NCBI GenBank assembly: GCA_009923795.1 | Contig: RFSU01000100.1 | Span: forward strand, 1-8,440 | DNA length: 8,440 nucleotides | Direction: 5' to 3' | Origin: Sphingomonadaceae bacterium | Lineage (GTDB): Bacteria > Pseudomonadota > Alphaproteobacteria > Sphingomonadales > Sphingomonadaceae | Shown: positions 1-6,165 of the stretch, piece by piece | Layout of the letters: each line of letters begins with the position of its first letter | Position numbering within the stretch: the first letter of the stretch is position 1 | Notes under the pieces: generated by a model | What the model was told of the DNA's origin: nothing | What the model saw: only the letters and a program-made list of their open reading frames with translations | Database searches by the model: none | Position numbers and translations under genes: made by a program

Positions 1-336
1 GCGAAGGGCCTCCCCAAACTTTTCCATCTGGGTCAAGGCACTGCCAAGGCCAATTTTTGCCCGATAATTATTGGGCGACAATTCCTCGGCACGGGCAAAA
101 AACCCAAAAGCGGCATTTGGATCGCCAACGGCCAGTGCTCCGCCGCCAGCCAGCAACAAGGCGTCCACATTAAAGGGGTCGCGCGCCAGTGCCTTTAGAT
201 TTTCTGACAATTGCGCCGCCGGATCCAGCGGCTTGGCCGCGTCTCCAGTCGGCAGCGCCTGCGCGCCAAGTGACGTCGACGTGGCGAGCAGAATCGACAG
301 GGCACAAAGACGCGCAAAGAAAGCCGGTCTGATCAT
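1..336 (-). CDS. Exported tetratricopeptide-repeat protein, N-terminal part only (C-terminus beyond the window)
   Basis: The frame is open from the ATG at 336 to the window edge, giving 112 residues. The N-terminus looks like a Sec signal peptide: a short basic start (MIRPAFFAR), a hydrophobic core at about residues 10-19, and a probable signal peptidase I site after Ala27 (AQA followed by LP). The mature part has helical TPR-like spacing. One repeat spans about residues 55-88 (ALLLAGGGALAVGD, then AFGFFARAEELSPNN), and a second begins at about 89 (AKIGLGSALTQMEKFGEAL). An AAAGAGG ribosome-binding sequence lies five bases before the ATG, which supports this start. The gene follows ftsZ in the same direction after 109 bases. 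The protein is inferred to be periplasmic and to act as a protein-binding scaffold. A role in division is suggested only by position. A C-terminal SPOR or other domain is possible but outside the window. Confidence 0.8.
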   Translation of the reverse strand, partial: MIRPAFFARLCALSILLATSTSLGAQALPTGDAAKPLDPAAQLSENLKALARDPFNVDALLLAGGGALAVGDPNAAFGFFARAEELSPNNYRAKIGLGSALTQMEKFGEALR

Positions 337-341
337 GCCAG

Positions 342-348
342 CCTCTTT
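342..348 (-). promoter_or_regulatory. Ribosome-binding site of the TPR gene
   Basis: On the minus strand this reads AAAGAGG and sits five bases upstream of the ATG at 336. It is a good Shine-Dalgarno match and supports the chosen start of a gene that is only partly visible. Confidence 0.6.
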
Positions 349-386
349 AGACGAGCAAGGAGGGGGCACAAGAGACTGCGCGCCTC

Positions 387-414
387 ACCGCGCCGGACCG
401 TTTCTCGGCACGGT
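387..414 (-). other. Possible RNA hairpin between ftsZ and the TPR gene
   Basis: The transcript would carry ACCGTGCCG and, ten bases later, CGGCGCGGU. These can pair over nine positions with one G-U pair. The hairpin lies about 30 bases after the ftsZ stop codon. No run of U follows it, so it is not a standard intrinsic terminator. It could weakly attenuate read-through, stabilise the ftsZ message end, or be a chance pairing in GC-rich DNA. Confidence 0.25.
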
Positions 415-445
415 TAAGGCGCAGAATGACACAAGACCCGCCGGA

Positions 446-1963
446 TTATTGATTATTCTGGCGGTTCAAAAAGCGCGGAATATCCGAAGACTCGGGCTTA
501 GCTTCCTCATCTGACCGGCTTGCCCCACGTGCAATGCTGGACATGCGTTCAAACAATGTTGCACCAAGCGGCGCAACGCGCGGGGGATTGGGCGCATCAT
601 CGGACTTCTCCGGCACGGCGTCGGGGCCAGACAGCCAGGACGGTTGCGACTGATCATCGACAACCTCTTCTGCGGTCAGCGGCAAGACATCTGGCTCGGA
701 CACGTCGACCGCATCGACATTGTCATCCAACAGCAACTCTTCCCCGGCAACATCTGGCGCCGTGAGGACGAGTTCTTCCGAATCATCATCAGCCGCGTCA
801 GACGCATCGGCCTGCGCTTCTGTCAGATCCAAGGGAGCATCATCGGCAGCGTCGAAAGTCGACGGGCTGGCTTCAACTGGCTGCAGATTAACCGCAGGTT
901 GTTCCACGGGGACAACTGCTGGCGCTGGCGCGGGCTCTTCTACCCTACGGGCATTGGACAGGTTAAAAACTTGGGCCGGGCGCGCTTCGGAAACGGCACC
1001 TGCCTCAATACCGGTCGCGACAACCGACACGCGAATTTTGCCGTTGAGATTGTCATTAAAGGCCGAACCCCAGATGATGTTCGCATCGGGATCAACCAAT
1101 TCCTTAATGTGGGACGCGGCTTCATCCACTTCCATCAGGCGCATGTCTTCACCGCCCGTGATGGACACGATGACGCCCTTGGCGCCTTTCATCGACACGC
1201 CGTCGAGCAGCGGGTTGGCAATGGCTTTTTCAGCAGCTTCAATGGCGCGATTATCGCCCTCAGCCTCGCCTGTGCCCATCATCGCCTTGCCCATTTCGCT
1301 CATCACTGTGCGGACGTCAGCAAAGTCGAGGTTGATGAGGCCGGGCATGACCATCAAATCAGTAATGCCGCGCACGCCCTGCTGAAGCACTTCATCCGCC
1401 ATGGCGAAGGCTTCTTTGAACGTGGTCGACGGGTTGGCGATCAGGAAGAGGTTCTGGTTGGGAATAACGATCAGGGTGTCGACATGCTTTTGAAGTTCGG
1501 CAATGCCAGCTTCGGCCGACTTCATCCGGCGCGACCCTTCAAAGCTGAACGGCTTGGTGACAACGCCGACGGTCAGGATGCCACGATCACGCGCGGCCTT
1601 TGCGATGATCGGTGCCGCACCCGTCCCGGTGCCGCCGCCCATGCCAGCGGCGATGAAGCACATGTGCGATCCTTCAAGCGCGCGCTCAATCTGTTCGATC
1701 GCTTCTTCGGCAGCTGCCCGGCCAATTTCAGGCCGCGACCCTGCACCAAGGCCTTGCGTGATCTTCAGGCCAAGCTGGATACGCCGTTCGGCCGCGCTGC
1801 TGTTAAGGGCCTGCGCGTCGGTATTGGCGACGATGAAGTCAACGCCCTGAACCTGATTGGCAATCATGTTGGCAACGGCGTTGCCGCCCGCCCCGCCACA
1901 GCCAATGACGCTGATCCTAGGCTTCAGTTCTTCTACTTCTGGCGCGATGAATTCGATCGACAT
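446..1963 (-). CDS. ftsZ: Cell division protein FtsZ (tubulin-like GTPase), long-linker alphaproteobacterial form
   Basis: FtsZ is the GTP-dependent polymer that forms the Z-ring at midcell and recruits the divisome. At 505 residues it is longer than the enterobacterial protein (about 383) and close to the long alphaproteobacterial type. The GTP-binding domain begins near residue 16 with ISVIGCGGAGGNAV and carries the tubulin signature GGGTGTG at 109-115. The T7 synergy loop NLDFADV is at 211-217, with Asp213 and Asp216 placed for GTP hydrolysis across the subunit interface. The globular core ends near residue 320. An acidic linker follows, then a short conserved-looking island (LFERMSSIARG, 470-480), and the C-terminal peptide DIPRFLNRQNN that would bind FtsA and other tethers. 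An AGGGGA seven bases before the ATG supports this start. The gene is complete and sits 153 bases after ftsA, a gap large enough to hold its own promoter. Confidence 0.98.
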   Translation of the reverse strand: MSIEFIAPEVEELKPRISVIGCGGAGGNAVANMIANQVQGVDFIVANTDAQALNSSAAERRIQLGLKITQGLGAGSRPEIGRAAAEEAIEQIERALEGSHMCFIAAGMGGGTGTGAAPIIAKAARDRGILTVGVVTKPFSFEGSRRMKSAEAGIAELQKHVDTLIVIPNQNLFLIANPSTTFKEAFAMADEVLQQGVRGITDLMVMPGLINLDFADVRTVMSEMGKAMMGTGEAEGDNRAIEAAEKAIANPLLDGVSMKGAKGVIVSITGGEDMRLMEVDEAASHIKELVDPDANIIWGSAFNDNLNGKIRVSVVATGIEAGAVSEARPAQVFNLSNARRVEEPAPAPAVVPVEQPAVNLQPVEASPSTFDAADDAPLDLTEAQADASDAADDDSEELVLTAPDVAGEELLLDDNVDAVDVSEPDVLPLTAEEVVDDQSQPSWLSGPDAVPEKSDDAPNPPRVAPLGATLFERMSSIARGASRSDEEAKPESSDIPRFLNRQNNQ

Positions 1964-1970
1964 TTCCGTA

Positions 1971-1976
1971 TCCCCT
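1971..1976 (-). promoter_or_regulatory. Ribosome-binding site of ftsZ
   Basis: On the minus strand this reads AGGGGA, seven bases from the ATG at 1963. It is a strong Shine-Dalgarno match and fixes the ftsZ start. Confidence 0.65.
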
Positions 1977-2020
1977 GATCTCTCCCAACAAGCGCAGCTG
2001 CCCTCGTCAGATCCTAGTGC

Positions 2021-2038
2021 ACCAAACCTACCAAACCT
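2021..2038. repeat. Perfect 9-base tandem repeat upstream of ftsZ
   Basis: Two exact head-to-tail copies of ACCAAACCT lie at 2021-2029 and 2030-2038 (AGGTTTGGT twice on the coding strand). They are about 58 to 75 bases upstream of the ftsZ ATG. The repeat is non-coding. It could be a pair of protein-binding half-sites on one face of the helix (close to one turn apart), an mRNA leader element, or a chance slippage product. Confidence 0.9.
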
Positions 2039-2072
2039 TCACCTGATCCGGGAACGTTTCGTCGTGTTTTAC

Positions 2073-2077
2073 GAATC
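2073..2077. promoter_or_regulatory. GANTC site (potential CcrM methylation site) in the ftsZ leader
   Basis: The plus strand reads GAATC (GATTC on the coding strand). GANTC is the target of CcrM, the cell-cycle adenine methyltransferase found in most alphaproteobacteria. In Caulobacter, ftsZ transcription depends on GANTC methylation together with GcrA. Here the site sits inside a short symmetric ACGATTCGT. A GANTC site is expected often by chance, so the regulatory meaning is inference. Confidence 0.35.
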
Positions 2078-2086
2078 GTTCACCCC

Positions 2087-2114
2087 AATATCATGTGCCT
2101 GGTCGCAGGTTTAA
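2087..2114 (-). promoter_or_regulatory. Weak candidate sigma-70-type promoter for ftsZ
   Basis: On the minus strand TTAAAC (2114-2109) and GATATT (2092-2087) are separated by 16 bases, which resembles a poor -35/-10 pair. It would start transcription near 2080 and leave a leader of about 115 bases. The matches are weak and the spacing is slightly short, so this is only the best candidate visible by eye. Confidence 0.2.
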
Positions 2115-2117
2115 CCT
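2107..2117. repeat. 11-base palindrome at the ftsA stop codon
   Basis: AGGTT and AACCT flank a single central base, giving a perfect 5+1+5 inverted repeat. Its outer edge overlaps the last base of the ftsA TGA. Its short arms fit a small DNA operator better than an RNA hairpin, because the loop would be a single base. It overlaps the -35 element of the weak candidate promoter. Confidence 0.5.
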
Positions 2118-3376
2118 CAAAAGCTAGTTTTGAACGCTGTTATGAGTTTTTCAAGCAACCCATTCTTAATTGGTGCATAAACCTGTTGATCAAGTGCCTT
2201 CATGCCCCGCACATCGATGGGATCGGACGCCGCATAATGGATGAGCCCCGCCAGAGTTGCAAAGCCGGGGCCGCTATGCGCATCCGGTAGGCCGATCAGG
2301 CCGCGTGGTCGGCCAACGCGCACGGCGCGGCCCAGAACGCTCTGAACATAATCGGCCATGCCTTTGAGCTCCGCCCCGCCACCCGTCAGGACAACTTGCC
2401 GACCCACCGGGCCTGTAAAGCCCAATTCCTTGAGCGCATTGCCAATTTCTCCGACAAGATGCTCCAGCCGCTGGCGAATCACGGCGATCAACTGGGCACG
2501 AGTGATCCGGTGGCTATCGCCTTCATCATCGGACGACATGGGCGCCACCTCAATCATTTCATGATTGTCGCGCGGGCTGGCCGTTGCCGATCCGTAAAAG
2601 CATTTCATCCGTTCGGCCTGATTGCGTCGCGCGCCAAAGGCAGAGGCAATGTCATCCGTGATGTCCGCTGCACCAAAGGGAATGGAGGTCAGGGCGACCA
2701 GCATCCCCCCTGCAAAGAGCGAGACATTGGTCACGCCGCCCCCAATTTCGACCAGAGCGACGCCCAGTTCGCGCTCTTCCTCCGACAAAACGGCCATGCC
2801 AGTTGCGACTGGAGACGCAATGATCGCCTCCACCCCCAGATGCGCGCTGCGGACGCACAAATCGATATTGCGGATCGGTGAATGGTCGGCACAGACAACG
2901 TGAATATCGACGCCCAGCTTATCGGCATGCAGCCCAAGCGGGCGTTTCACGCCCTGCAATCCATCGAGCGTATAAAGCGTTGGCTGGGCATGCAGGATCA
3001 TCCGCCCATCGGGGTCCAACGAATTGCGGCCCGCCGCCAGCAGGGCGTCAATATCAACCTGCGATATCTGCTGGCCGCCCAATTCCACGCCAACGGAGGC
3101 GATATTGCTAACCAACCCCCCGGCAGAAAAGCCAACCCAGACATTATCGATGCTCAGGCCCGCAATGCGTTCTGCCTGCTCCACGGCTTCGCGAATGGCT
3201 TTTTCGGTGGCATCCATATCCGCGATATAGCCGCGGCGCACACCCTTGCTTTCGCGCTGACCCGTGCCCAGCACCTGAATATCCCCGCCTTCGCCAACTT
3301 CAGCGATCAGCGCAGAGACTTTCCACGACCCAATATCGAGCGCCGTGATCAATCCTGATGATTTGGCAACTGCCAT
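2117..3376 (-). CDS. ftsA: Cell division protein FtsA (actin-like membrane anchor of the Z-ring)
   Basis: FtsA binds the FtsZ C-terminal peptide, anchors the ring to the inner membrane and passes signals to later divisome proteins. The product is 419 residues, the usual size. The first actin-type phosphate loop is ALDIGSWKV (12-20). The second is VEIGGGVTNVSLF (209-221), with Glu210 where Asp is usual. The adenosine motif is VVLTGGGAELKGM (328-340), and the 1C subdomain falls at about 85-165. The end, GLLEKLITAFKTSF, is an amphipathic membrane-targeting helix ending at the last residue. I chose the ATG at 3376 because AAGGGA lies six bases upstream and the gene then starts 13 bases after ftsQ. 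ATGs at 3409 and 3403 would overlap ftsQ and have no visible ribosome-binding site. The gene is complete. Confidence 0.96.
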   Translation of the reverse strand: MAVAKSSGLITALDIGSWKVSALIAEVGEGGDIQVLGTGQRESKGVRRGYIADMDATEKAIREAVEQAERIAGLSIDNVWVGFSAGGLVSNIASVGVELGGQQISQVDIDALLAAGRNSLDPDGRMILHAQPTLYTLDGLQGVKRPLGLHADKLGVDIHVVCADHSPIRNIDLCVRSAHLGVEAIIASPVATGMAVLSEEERELGVALVEIGGGVTNVSLFAGGMLVALTSIPFGAADITDDIASAFGARRNQAERMKCFYGSATASPRDNHEMIEVAPMSSDDEGDSHRITRAQLIAVIRQRLEHLVGEIGNALKELGFTGPVGRQVVLTGGGAELKGMADYVQSVLGRAVRVGRPRGLIGLPDAHSGPGFATLAGLIHYAASDPIDVRGMKALDQQVYAPIKNGLLEKLITAFKTSF

Positions 3377-3382
3377 GGATAT

Positions 3383-3388
3383 TCCCTT
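3383..3388 (-). promoter_or_regulatory. Ribosome-binding site deciding the ftsA start
   Basis: On the minus strand this reads AAGGGA, six bases before the ATG at 3376 and just after the ftsQ TAA. It favours the 419-residue FtsA over an 11-residue-longer form starting at 3409. Its closeness to the ftsQ stop suggests translational coupling. Confidence 0.6.
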
Positions 3389-3389
3389 T

Positions 3390-4346
3390 TTACTCTTCAA
3401 CATGTGCATTATCAGCAGTGGTATTGGTCGGTTCAGCTTTGGCAGCGCCTGCCTGAACGGCGGAAGCCAAGGCAGGCTGCGCCGTCGCGCCGCGTTTCAG
3501 CCGAACAATGAATTTGGTTGGATCGCGCATGTCAAAGCGCAGAAAGTTTCGCCCCAAGAGCCGCTCTGTCCCATCAATCTGGGCAAAGCGTTTGAGCGCA
3601 TTTGCCGCAAAATCCTCCCCTTCAGGAAGGGCAAGCGTTTCGCCGGTTTTAAAGCGAATGTCCCAACGACGATTACCGACCCAAGATGCGCCGGCAAAGC
3701 TGCGTTTGAGCGCAGGCACCGAGTCCAGCAATGTGTAGAGCCGCTCCACCTGCTGATTGGCATTGGGGCCAATAACGATCGGCAGATCGGGAATGGCGCG
3801 GGGATCGATCATCTCAAGGATGACACCCGTGCCGTCAATCAGAACAAGCTGCTGATTATTCTGCCAAATGGCGCGCGGCTTTCGCTCCACAATATCGACG
3901 ACCAATGTGTCCGGCCAACGCCTGGAAATGCGGGCATCCCCTATCCAACCATATTGCAAAAGCTGGTCGCGCACCTTGTCGATATCAACCAAGGGCATCG
4001 CAATGGATTTCTGATCAAGGGCGACGGCATAGACAGTCAAATTGTCCATTCGGTCCAGGCCCTTCACCTCCACCCGCTTCACGTGAAAGCCCGCACGGCC
4101 CACCACTTGCCCAATTTCGGTGCCGACAAATTGCGGAATGCCCGCATAGACGGCGATGGCGAGCAGAGTTGAGACAATCGCCGTGCCCGTCAGAAGGGTG
4201 AGCACACGCTCAATGGTTTCTGCCTTGAGCGGGACATAAGACCAAAAAATCTCATTCCAGCGTTCCCACCGCGATTTCACCTTGCGCGGCGCAGGGCGCG
4301 CTATGGGCCGTCGCTCAGACGATCGAGACAGTTTCGGAGTCGCCAT
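3390..4346 (-). CDS. ftsQ: Cell division protein FtsQ (bitopic divisome scaffold)
   Basis: FtsQ links the cytoplasmic ring to the periplasmic FtsL/FtsB complex and septal synthesis. The 318-residue product has a basic cytoplasmic tail (about 1-45, rich in Arg, Lys and Pro) and one membrane segment at about 48-70 (VLTLLTGTAIVSTLLAIAVYAG). A POTRA domain follows at about 86-156, starting FHVKRVEVKGL and ending VVDIVERKPRAIW. The FtsQ beta domain covers about 160-285. A final stretch of about 30 residues rich in Ala, Thr and Glu looks disordered. The ATG overlaps the ddl stop by one base (TAATG), and an AAGAGG lies roughly ten bases upstream, so translation is probably coupled to ddl. Family and topology are clear even though FtsQ sequences diverge fast. 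Confidence 0.95.
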   Translation of the reverse strand: MATPKLSRSSERRPIARPAPRKVKSRWERWNEIFWSYVPLKAETIERVLTLLTGTAIVSTLLAIAVYAGIPQFVGTEIGQVVGRAGFHVKRVEVKGLDRMDNLTVYAVALDQKSIAMPLVDIDKVRDQLLQYGWIGDARISRRWPDTLVVDIVERKPRAIWQNNQQLVLIDGTGVILEMIDPRAIPDLPIVIGPNANQQVERLYTLLDSVPALKRSFAGASWVGNRRWDIRFKTGETLALPEGEDFAANALKRFAQIDGTERLLGRNFLRFDMRDPTKFIVRLKRGATAQPALASAVQAGAAKAEPTNTTADNAHVEE

Positions 4347-5269
4347 TAACCGAGCGCCTCTTTCACCAGAATATCGACCAATTGCTCATAAGAAATGCCA
4401 CAATGGCGGGCCTGTTCCGGCACGAGGCTTAACGGGGTCATGCCGGGCTGTGTGTTGACTTCCAGCAGGAAGACGCCGTCCACCCCCTGCTCATCATCCC
4501 ACCGGAAATCGGACCGAGAGGCCCCTTTGCAGCCAAGCACCCGGTGCGCTTGCAAGGCCCAGCCCATCATCGCCTCCGCCACATCATCGGGGATCCGCGC
4601 CGGGCAGATATGTTCTGTCTGGCCCTCGGTATATTTGGCATCAAAATCATAAAAGCCGGATTTGGGCTGAAGCTCTGTCACGCACAAGGCGCGATCCCCC
4701 AGCACAGCAACCGTCAATTCCCGCCCCCGGATAAAGGGTTCAGCCAAAAGATGGTCAAATTGCCGCCAAGGGCCATCGACATCGCGGCTGATGGGATTGC
4801 CATAATTTGCAATGTCGGTGACGATGGCGACGCCGACGGACGAGCCTTCATTGACAGGCTTAAGCACATAAGGGCGCGGCAGCGGATCGGCATGGTAAAG
4901 CGCTTCGCTGTCCACAACCATGCCGCCGGGCATCGGAATACCATGCGGCACAAGCGCCGATTTGGTCAGTTGCTTGTCAATCGCGATCACCGAGGTCGCA
5001 AGGCCCGAATGGGTGTATTTCAGGCCCATCAAATCCATCATGCCCTGAACCGTGCCATCTTCGCCCGGCGTGCCGTGGAGCGCGTTGAAGACCACATCTG
5101 GCTTCACCTCGGCCAGACGGGCGGCAATATCGCGCCCCATATCCAGCCGGGTCACGCGATAGCCCACACGCTCCAGCGCGTCGGCCACGCCATTGCCGGT
5201 AATCAGCGACACGGGCCGTTCCGATGACCATCCGCCCATCAGGACAGCTACATGGATGGGCGTGCTCAT
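4346..5269 (-). CDS. ddl: D-alanine--D-alanine ligase
   Basis: Ddl is a cytoplasmic ATP-grasp enzyme that joins two D-alanines. The dipeptide is then added to the muropeptide by MurF. The 307-residue product is of normal length. The N-terminal substrate region has MGGWSSERPVSL with Glu17, and HGTPGEDGTVQG at 65-76. The ATP-grasp part has YVLKPVNEGSSVGV (134-147), containing the catalytic-type Lys137 and Ser143/144. Tyr213 lies in the loop AKYTEG and Arg252 in SRSDF. VNTQPGMTPLSLVP (271-284) provides the Mg-binding Asn272 and Ser281, matching the E. coli DdlB layout. I chose the ATG at 5269 because it overlaps the murB stop as ATGA and has AGTAGGA eight bases upstream. An ATG at 5299 lies inside murB without a ribosome-binding site. 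The gene is complete, with all key residues present. Confidence 0.97.
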   Translation of the reverse strand: MSTPIHVAVLMGGWSSERPVSLITGNGVADALERVGYRVTRLDMGRDIAARLAEVKPDVVFNALHGTPGEDGTVQGMMDLMGLKYTHSGLATSVIAIDKQLTKSALVPHGIPMPGGMVVDSEALYHADPLPRPYVLKPVNEGSSVGVAIVTDIANYGNPISRDVDGPWRQFDHLLAEPFIRGRELTVAVLGDRALCVTELQPKSGFYDFDAKYTEGQTEHICPARIPDDVAEAMMGWALQAHRVLGCKGASRSDFRWDDEQGVDGVFLLEVNTQPGMTPLSLVPEQARHCGISYEQLVDILVKEALG

Positions 5270-6165
5270 GCAGATTTTCCTACTCTTTGAATTTCCCATT
5301 GGAGCGTAACGCCCGATGCCTCTTTGACGCGGCGGCGCACTTCCTCGCCCAACGCTTCGATGTCGGCGCTGGTCGCGTCGCCCATATTGATGAGGAAATT
5401 GGTGTGCTTTTCAGAAACTTGCGCGCCGCCCAGCGTCAGCCCGCGACAACCCGCTTCATCCACCAATTGCCAGGCCCTATGCCCGTCTGGGTTTTTGAAG
5501 GTCGAGCCACCTGTCTTGCTGCGCAAGGGCTGGGACGCTTCTCGAGCAGCAGAAATCCTGTCCATTTCCGCCTGAATATCGTCCGACTTACCCGGCCGCC
5601 CGCGGAACCGTGCGCCGACAATAATCGCGCCTTCGGGAAGATCGCTATGGCGATAACTATAGTGCAGGGCCGCAACGGGCAGGGTCGCGCAGCTGCCATC
5701 GCGCAGAACAAGATCACAATCGACCAATATGTCCTTCACTTCGCCACCATAAGCGCCACCGTTCATGCGGACAAAGCCACCGACTGTGCCGGGGATGGAG
5801 CGCAAAAACTCAAGGCCTGCAATGCCCTTATCCCGCGCGGTGGAGGAGACGAGAATGCCGCTTGCCCCAGCACCACAATCAAGTGTCACATCATCTAGGG
5901 CGGCCACTTGGGCAAAGGCCTTGCCCAACCGAATAACCACGCCAGCAACGCCGCCATCACGCACGATCATGTTGGACCCAAGGCCAAGCGCCATCACCGG
6001 AATAGCGGGATCAAGCCCCGCCAGAAAGGCGCACAGATCATCCCGGTCGGCTGGTTCAAACAACCATTGCGCCGTCCCGCCCGACTTGAACCAGACAAGC
6101 GGTGCCAGCGGCGCATGCGCCGTCAATTTGCCTCGAACGGGCGGCAAAGCGGCCAAATCTGTCAA
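5266..6165 (-). CDS. murB: UDP-N-acetylenolpyruvoylglucosamine reductase, probable TTG start
   Basis: MurB is a cytoplasmic FAD enzyme that reduces UDP-GlcNAc-enolpyruvate to UDP-MurNAc with NADPH. The FAD-binding region shows GLGSNMIVRDGG (61-72) and LEFLRSIPGTVGG (118-130), and the substrate loop shows YSYRHSDLP (169-177). GGSTFKNPDGH (219-229) carries the proton-donor Ser221, and LQWEIQRVG near the end carries Glu291. These are the motifs of the shorter type II MurB. I propose the TTG at 6165: it overlaps the murC stop as TTGA, has AAAAGG seven bases upstream, and gives 299 residues starting MTDLAALPPVRGK. In-frame ATGs at 6207 and 6234 would add 14 or 23 residues that overlap murC and do not look conserved. 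Family identity is certain; the start is inferred. The stop overlaps the ddl start by four bases. Confidence 0.93.
   Translation of the reverse strand: MTDLAALPPVRGKLTAHAPLAPLVWFKSGGTAQWLFEPADRDDLCAFLAGLDPAIPVMALGLGSNMIVRDGGVAGVVIRLGKAFAQVAALDDVTLDCGAGASGILVSSTARDKGIAGLEFLRSIPGTVGGFVRMNGGAYGGEVKDILVDCDLVLRDGSCATLPVAALHYSYRHSDLPEGAIIVGARFRGRPGKSDDIQAEMDRISAAREASQPLRSKTGGSTFKNPDGHRAWQLVDEAGCRGLTLGGAQVSEKHTNFLINMGDATSADIEALGEEVRRRVKEASGVTLQWEIQRVGKSA
5278..5284 (-). promoter_or_regulatory. Ribosome-binding site deciding the ddl start
   Basis: On the minus strand this reads AGTAGGA, eight bases before the ATG at 5269. It lies within the last codons of murB and favours this start over the ATG ten codons upstream. 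Confidence 0.55.

Larger units (their letters stand above)
1964..2116 (-). promoter_or_regulatory. ftsA-ftsZ intergenic leader, probable regulatory region for ftsZ
   Basis: This is the only gap over 110 bases in an otherwise tightly packed cluster. Read towards ftsZ, it holds most of an 11-base palindrome at the ftsA stop, a weak sigma-70-like pair, a GANTC site, a perfect 9-base tandem repeat and the ftsZ ribosome-binding site. In Caulobacter and other alphaproteobacteria ftsZ has its own cell-cycle-regulated promoter, and this region is the natural place for one here. The regulatory role is inferred from length and position. No single element is proven. Confidence 0.5.

Noticed and set aside
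387..414. Intrinsic terminator after ftsZ
   Set aside because: A pairable stem exists but no T-rich run follows it on the transcribed strand, so I list it only as a possible hairpin.
410..417. CtrA-like half-site (TTAACCGT on the minus strand); similar TTAACC also at 2111-2116 and 4346-4351
   Set aside because: Each is a lone half-site without the second TTAA at the required spacing. One of them is just the ddl stop codon context, so chance is the simpler explanation.
71..514. A 147-codon plus-strand open frame across the ftsZ end, the gap and the TPR gene
   Set aside because: It runs opposite the signal peptide and TPR coding sequence and the FtsZ tail. The translation is low complexity and no start signal is visible.
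644..1978. A 444-codon open frame on the plus strand lying opposite ftsZ
   Set aside because: It mirrors ftsZ, which has unmistakable motifs. The frame is open because of codon bias on the other strand, and its translation shows no domain-like pattern.
3374..3409. Longer FtsA starting at 3409 or 3403
   Set aside because: These ATGs overlap the ftsQ end and lack a ribosome-binding site, while the ATG at 3376 has AAGGGA at good spacing and begins right before the conserved domain.
3345..4172. A 275-codon plus-strand open frame opposite ftsQ and the ftsA start
   Set aside because: It lies antisense to clearly identified genes, has no ribosome-binding site that I can see, and its composition is that of a shadow frame.
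5267..5299. Longer Ddl starting at 5299
   Set aside because: The extra ten residues lie inside murB, with no ribosome-binding site. The ATG at 5269 has both a good site and the ATGA overlap.
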